Shown here: piece by piece, positions 60,214-64,000 of the stretch
Layout: the number at the start of each line of letters is the position of its first letter
How positions within the stretch are numbered: position 1 is the first letter of the stretch
Assembly: GCF_900091525.1 (NCBI RefSeq)
Contig: NZ_FMCU01000021.1
Span: forward strand, 39,434 to 103,433
Direction of reading: 5' to 3'
Source: Micromonospora matsumotoense
Lineage (GTDB): Bacteria > Actinomycetota > Actinomycetes > Mycobacteriales > Micromonosporaceae
DNA: 64,000 nt
The notes under the pieces: generated by a model
Told to the model about the DNA's origin: nothing
Seen by the model: only the letters and a program-made list of their open reading frames with translations
Database searches by the model: none
Program-made: the position numbers and the translations under genes

Positions 60214-60726
60214 TCATGCGGGAAGGCGACGGGCCAGTTCGCGCCGGAGCAGGTCACGGCCGGGGCTCAGACAGGCCAGCGGGACCCGGATCTCGTACGG
60301 CCGGCTCTGCCCGTACCCCGCCCACTCCCACCGGGCGAGCGGAGGGCGGGTCCGGTCCGGGTCGGCCGGCTCGATCACCAGGACCGGGTACCACCGTCCG
60401 CTGATCTCGGCACGCGCGACGTTCGACCACTCGATGACCAGGGTGCGCTCGCCCGGACCCGCCACCTGGAGGTGGTCCGCGGTGAGCCGCAGGGGCAGCC
60501 GCGCCTGGTTACCGGCGGACGGCGGACGGGACATCGGCAGGGACAGGTAGAAGAACAGGAACCACGTCAGCGGCAGCCACAGCCCGTCCCACCACGGGTC
60601 GCCGGAGGCCAGGTTGACGACCGCCAGCGCCAGCGCCGCCACAGGGACCGCTGTGGCCAGGAAGCCGACCTGACGACCCAGGGAACGGCGGAACTCGATG
60701 ACGGGAGGCTCATCGGCGGTGGTCAC
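60214..60726 (-). CDS. Small membrane protein with PH-like C-terminal domain
   Basis: A 170-residue protein starting at GTG 60726. Two adjacent hydrophobic helices (about 20-60) precede a beta-rich domain (L-T-A-D-H-L-Q-V, I-E-W-S-N-V-A-R-A-E-I) that resembles bacterial PH-like domains. No family name could be assigned. It stands alone, with its start near the UBP zinc-finger gene on the same strand. Confidence 0.65.
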   Translation of the reverse strand: MTTADEPPVIEFRRSLGRQVGFLATAVPVAALALAVVNLASGDPWWDGLWLPLTWFLFFYLSLPMSRPPSAGNQARLPLRLTADHLQVAGPGERTLVIEWSNVARAEISGRWYPVLVIEPADPDRTRPPLARWEWAGYGQSRPYEIRVPLACLSPGRDLLRRELARRLPA

Positions 60727-60784
60727 TGCGGTGTGCTGCCCGGCGGTCCGGAGCGCCAAACCCGCCGACCCGTCATGCGCGCCG

Positions 60785-61159
60785 TCAGTGCAGCCGGCGC
60801 TTCCAGTCCCCCGGCACCCGCCCCTCGGGGCCGGGCGCGGGCTGGTCGAGCGGGCGCGAGTCCGGCCCGGCCAACTCCGGCCCGCCGGCATAGAACTGAT
60901 CGTCGGAGTAGTCCCAGAACCACGACTCGCCGGGTTCGAAGCTGCGTACCACCGGATGCCCCGTCGCGGCCGCGTGTGCCGTCGCGTGCTGGCCCGGCGA
61001 CGAGTCGCAGCAGCCGACCTGGCCACAGGCCGCGCACCGGCGCAGGTGGAACCACCACCCACCGGAGGACTCACACTCGACACAACCCGGACCGCTCGGC
61101 GGCACCTCCGGGGCGACACCCACCGCAGTCGCGGTGAGGAGCTTGGGCTGATCTGCCAC
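60785..61159 (-). CDS. UBP-type zinc-finger protein
   Basis: A 124-residue protein whose residues about 20-85 match the zf-UBP fold: C-V-E-C, C-A-A-C, G-C-C-D-S-S, H-A-x-x-H and G-H-P-V-V-R-S-F. The C-terminal part continues with W-F-W-D-Y. In eukaryotes the domain binds the ubiquitin C terminus; in actinobacteria it is a small stand-alone protein of unknown role. GTG 61159 has AGAGGA upstream. Confidence 0.88.
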   Translation of the reverse strand: MADQPKLLTATAVGVAPEVPPSGPGCVECESSGGWWFHLRRCAACGQVGCCDSSPGQHATAHAAATGHPVVRSFEPGESWFWDYSDDQFYAGGPELAGPDSRPLDQPAPGPEGRVPGDWKRRLH

Positions 61160-61322
61160 GGCGTGTTCCTCTCGACTCGCCGCTACGGTACCCGGACTCG
61201 CCCGTCGGTGCCCTGCCCCGATTCCCCCGGCCGGGTGAGCCGGTCGCCCGACCCACGCCGGGGCGCGCCCGCGGTCCGAGACTGGACCCGACATTCGCTC
61301 ACCATCCGGAGGTACCCGGCAA

Positions 61323-61580
61323 TGGCCCTCACCACCGCACAGCCCGGCAGGCCGACGGTCGTCCTCGTCCACGGCGCGTTCGCCGAATCGGCGAGCTGGG
61401 CCGGGGTGATCGCCATCCTCGCCGACGACGGCTATCCCACGGTGGCCGTGGCCAACCCGCTGCGCAGTGTCCGGCACGACGCCGACTACCTGCGCGCGGT
61501 GCTCACCGGGATCGACGGCCGGTCGTCCTGGTCGGCCACTCGTACGGCGGGATGGTGATCTCCAACGTGCCGGAGACCAC
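61323..61580 (+). pseudogene. Alpha/beta hydrolase, frameshifted and truncated
   Basis: ATG 61323 opens a typical hydrolase start (V-V-L-V-H-G-A-F-A-E-S-A-S-W). At about 61520 the frame shifts: the bases beyond read V-V-L-V-G-H-S-Y-G-G-M-V-I-S-N in another frame, which is the nucleophile elbow. After about 61575 the similarity ends, so the lid and the Asp/His of the triad are gone. It is a broken copy facing the intact hydrolase gene at 61797-62480. Confidence 0.8.
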
Positions 61581-61796
61581 GGCCTCCCCCGGCCACCGCA
61601 CTGGCACGATCACGTCGAGCCCGGGAACGGCCCCGGTCGGCGCGGCATGGCTGCGCTCGCCCACCACAGCGAGGCAGCAGCCGCTGTTCCCCGAGGCACA
61701 TCCCCCGACTTCGCCGGTGCGCCCCCGTTCACCGTCGCCCGGCACCGCCGTGTCGTCGTCGCGGAGACCGGAGTTGTCGGGCTCCCGCCGGGTCCG

Positions 61797-62480
61797 TCAG
61801 AGGTCGGCCAGGATGCGGGCCAGTTCGGCCGGCCGGCTCAGCATCGGCCAGTGCCCGGAGTCGATGTCGACCAGGTCGACCTTCCGGGCCTTGGCGAGTT
61901 CGGGCAGGTCACCCGCGTCGAGCATCGCCTGGGCCTGCGCCGGGGTGAACTCGGGGCACACCAGCACGACCGGCACGTCGAACCGCCGCGCGTCGGTCAG
62001 CCGGACGGTCCCCCGGGCGACGCCCTCGGGCACCGGGATGGCGGCGGCCAGGAATTCCGCCCGCGTCCGGTCGTCGAGGTCGGCCGCGTCCGCGCCCTCG
62101 AAGGGCGCCCAGCCGGGGAAGGGCATCGCCCCGTTCTCGATCGGGAAGAAGTCGGCGTACAGGTCCCCGTCGGCCTGCGGGAACCCGCCGATCAGCACGA
62201 CCCGGCCCACCGCCGAGGGCCGCGCGTCGGCGATCAACCAGGCCAGGGCGCAGGAGGCCGAGTGCCCCACCACCACCGACCCGGCCGGTGCCGCGTCCAC
62301 GACGGCCAGCACCGCGGCAACCTGGTCGTCGAGCGTCGCCGACGTGTTCCCGTCCCCCTGACCCGGCAGGTTCACCGCCACCGCGCGTCGCCCCACCCGC
62401 GTCAGCTCGGCGACGACGCCGTCCCACGCCGAGGCATCGAGCCACAGGCCGCCGACGAGCACGATCTGTTCATCAGTCAT
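61797..62480 (-). CDS. Alpha/beta-fold hydrolase
   Basis: A 227-residue hydrolase. The oxyanion G-G-L-W is near residue 10, the nucleophile is in G-H-S-A-S near 93 and the catalytic His in S-G-H-W-P-M near 210; the acid is probably the Asp/Glu region around V-C-P-E. The family acts on esters or small lactones and includes many unassigned enzymes. It is divergent from the WYL regulator gene, 53 bases apart, suggesting that regulator controls it. Confidence 0.88.
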   Translation of the reverse strand: MTDEQIVLVGGLWLDASAWDGVVAELTRVGRRAVAVNLPGQGDGNTSATLDDQVAAVLAVVDAAPAGSVVVGHSASCALAWLIADARPSAVGRVVLIGGFPQADGDLYADFFPIENGAMPFPGWAPFEGADAADLDDRTRAEFLAAAIPVPEGVARGTVRLTDARRFDVPVVLVCPEFTPAQAQAMLDAGDLPELAKARKVDLVDIDSGHWPMLSRPAELARILADL

Positions 62481-62533
62481 GGCGACAACGTAGCGTCGAT
62501 TCCGGACGTTCTGCTTCCGGTACCGTCCGGCGG

Positions 62534-63508
62534 GTGGAGAATGCCGTCAGCCCCACCGCCCGTGCCCTGCGTACGCTCGACATCCTGCGGGACCGCCCCG
62601 GCACGACCGCCGGGCAGCTCGCCTCCGATCTCGGCGTGACCGAACGCGCCGCGCGCCGCTACGTCGACATCCTCCGCGAGGCCGGCATCCCGGTCGACTC
62701 CGCCCGCGGACCGTACGGCGGCTACCGCCTCGGCCGGGGTGCCCGGCTGCCGGCCGTCGTCTTCACCCAGGAACAGGTCATCGGCCTGGTCATGGCCGTA
62801 CTCGACGGGCAGCCGGCCGCGATCGACGCCGACGGCCTGGTCGGTTCCGCGCTCAGCAAACTCATCCGGGCGCTGCCCGACAGCGTCGGACGGCAGGCGG
62901 CAGCGCTGCGGTCGTACGCGGCGGCCGCTTCCGACCGTCGGTCGGCGCCCGCCGACCCCACCACGACGAGCACGCTGGTGGCGGCCGTGGCCGACCGGCA
63001 CCAGGTGGCCGTCACCTACGCGACCGAGAGCGGGGAGTCCTGGGAGGCGGTGGTCGACCCGTGGGCGGTGGTGGTGCGCTACGGCCGCTGGTACCTGCTG
63101 TGCCACTCGCACCGGGCGGACGCGATCCGCACGTACCGCATCGACCGGATTCGTGCCGTGCGACACCTGCCGCAACGGTTCACCCCACCCGACGACCTCG
63201 ACCCCGTCGCCACCCTGGAGGCGCACCTGGGCTCCGGGTGGAAGTACCCGACCCGGGTGGTGTTCCACGAGCCCTACGAGCGGGTGGCGCCCTGGGTCCG
63301 ACCGACGATGGGTCGCCTGGAGCCCGCAGGCGACCGCTGCGTCCTCACCGGCAGCACGACCAACACCCGGATGTACGCCCAGGAGTGGCTGGCCACCATC
63401 CCGTTCGGCTTCACCGTCGAGGAGGGTCCCGAACTGCGGGCCGCCGTGGCCGCCGTGGCCGCCCGTTTCACCGCCGCGTTGGACAGCGAACCGCCGGCAC
63501 CCCGCTGA
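62534..63508 (+). CDS. YafY-type HTH/WYL-domain regulator
   Basis: A 324-residue regulator. The N-terminal HTH_11 region (about 8-60) has T-A-G-Q-L-A-S-D-L-G-V-T-E-R-A-A-R-R-Y and the wing G-P-Y-G-G-Y-R-L. The WYL domain (about 140-220) has W-A-V-V-V-R-Y-G-R-W-Y-L-L and the Y-R-I-D-R-I ligand-binding residues. A C-terminal extension WCX domain follows. WYL regulators bind nucleotides or nucleic acids in known cases. It starts at GTG 62534, divergent from the hydrolase. Confidence 0.9.
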   Translation: MENAVSPTARALRTLDILRDRPGTTAGQLASDLGVTERAARRYVDILREAGIPVDSARGPYGGYRLGRGARLPAVVFTQEQVIGLVMAVLDGQPAAIDADGLVGSALSKLIRALPDSVGRQAAALRSYAAAASDRRSAPADPTTTSTLVAAVADRHQVAVTYATESGESWEAVVDPWAVVVRYGRWYLLCHSHRADAIRTYRIDRIRAVRHLPQRFTPPDDLDPVATLEAHLGSGWKYPTRVVFHEPYERVAPWVRPTMGRLEPAGDRCVLTGSTTNTRMYAQEWLATIPFGFTVEEGPELRAAVAAVAARFTAALDSEPPAPR

Positions 63509-63544
63509 ACAGCAGGTCCGCGCACCGTCGGACCGCGTCCGCCG

Positions 63545-64000
63545 TCAGTAGACGAACGGCCAGCCGGCGGTGTCGTAGCCGAGCAGGTTGATGCCCAGCA
63601 ACGAGGCGCCGTTGTTCGCGTAGTAGTGGTAGGCGAGGACCTCGGCGTCGGTGTCGGTGAACACCGCCTGGTGCCCGGGTCCGTGGATGCTGCCGTGTCC
63701 GGCGAGCACCTGGGTGCCGCCGCCTGAGGTCATCGCCACCCCGTTGCGGTCGACGTACGGGCCGGTGACCGAGGTCGACCTGCCCACCATGACCCGGTAC
63801 GTGCTCGCCGCACCCTGGCAGCACCGGTCGAACGACACCCACAGGTAGTAGTAGTTGCCGTGCCGCACGATCACCGGCGCCTCGATCGCGCCTCCGTTAC
63901 GTCCCGCGATGCTGCGCACCGTCGTATCCGAGCGTTTCCCGGTGGCCGGGTTGAGCGCCACCATCTTGATGCCCGACCAGAACGACCCGAAACTGAGCCA
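63545..64000 (-). CDS. GH43 arabinanase, C-terminal part (5' end outside window)
   Basis: The last 151 residues of a secreted-type GH43 five-bladed propeller, open to the window edge. F-G-S-F-W-S-G-I-K near the cut edge, G-G-A-I-E-A-P with the catalytic acid Glu, N-Y-Y-Y-L-W-V-S and G-P-G-H-Q-A-V match endo-1,5-alpha-L-arabinanases. With the GH62 enzyme it indicates growth on arabinan or arabinoxylan. Confidence 0.9.
   Translation of the reverse strand, partial: WLSFGSFWSGIKMVALNPATGKRSDTTVRSIAGRNGGAIEAPVIVRHGNYYYLWVSFDRCCQGAASTYRVMVGRSTSVTGPYVDRNGVAMTSGGGTQVLAGHGSIHGPGHQAVFTDTDAEVLAYHYYANNGASLLGINLLGYDTAGWPFVY

Noticed and set aside
1..64000. Prophage, integrative element, tRNA or rRNA genes
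   Set aside because: No integrase, transposase, structural phage gene, tRNA-like fold or rRNA sequence was recognised anywhere in the window.

Overview
The window is very GC-rich DNA with dense genes, frequent GTG starts, GTGA/ATGA stop-start overlaps and a large sugar-catabolism and plant-polysaccharide secretome. This points to a soil actinobacterium, most likely a Micromonosporaceae member. That is inference from gene content and style; no rRNA or marker gene is present. No tRNA, rRNA, CRISPR array, prophage or recognisable transposase was seen.

Layout. 0-8.2 kb: the end of a CUT1-type sugar permease, an L-rhamnose-type mutarotase, a GalD-like enolase-superfamily dehydratase on the other strand, and a tightly overlapped operon (E1 alpha, E1 beta, SDR, regulator, YCII protein, glycosidase-like TIM barrel). 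8.2-12.1 kb: a cold-shock protein, an HxlR regulator, and what looks like the eroded remains of an alkaloid-type biosynthetic cluster (gutted class III aminotransferase, C-terminal flavin reductase remnant, intact imine reductase, thioester reductase tail). 12.1-19 kb: a secreted CBM2 protein and a ribose-type ABC operon ending in a ketose 3-epimerase. 19.5-23 kb: a giant secreted ThuA/sugar dehydrogenase/PKD/CBM6/ricin protein. 23.3-26.7 kb: a PadR plus TIM-barrel pair and a ricin-GH62 arabinofuranosidase. 27-29.3 kb: a two-component system.

29.4-33.1 kb: an unusual operon of stand-alone adenylation enzyme, membrane flavoreductase-like protein and enoyl-CoA hydratase. 33.7-41.9 kb: a coherent L-fucose (or related deoxysugar) regulon: ABC transporter, L-fuconate dehydratase, lactonase, FCD-type GntR regulator, mutarotase and zinc dehydrogenase, with matching inverted repeats at both promoters. 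42.2-44 kb: PadR/PspC pair and a PP2C-like protein. 44-47.9 kb: a ROK regulator, a LacI-like protein with no DNA-binding domain, and a CBM2-GH5 cellulase.

48-56.4 kb: a DUF1996 protein carrying a duplicated insert, then a divergent envelope-glycosylation-like cluster (epimerase and GT-C-like membrane protein one way; GT2, DUF2064 transferase, methyltransferase, membrane molybdopterin oxidoreductase and membrane protein the other). 56.3-59.8 kb: a sugar ABC transporter whose two permeases are fused. 60.2-64 kb: small housekeeping or regulatory genes, a broken hydrolase and the end of a GH43 arabinanase.

Together the intact genes describe an organism that secretes cellulases and arabinan/arabinoxylan-debranching enzymes, imports the released sugars through at least four ABC systems, and oxidises 6-deoxyhexoses and aldonates through dehydratase pathways. 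Recurrent short palindromes upstream of these units suggest several local LacI-, GntR- and PadR-type regulons.
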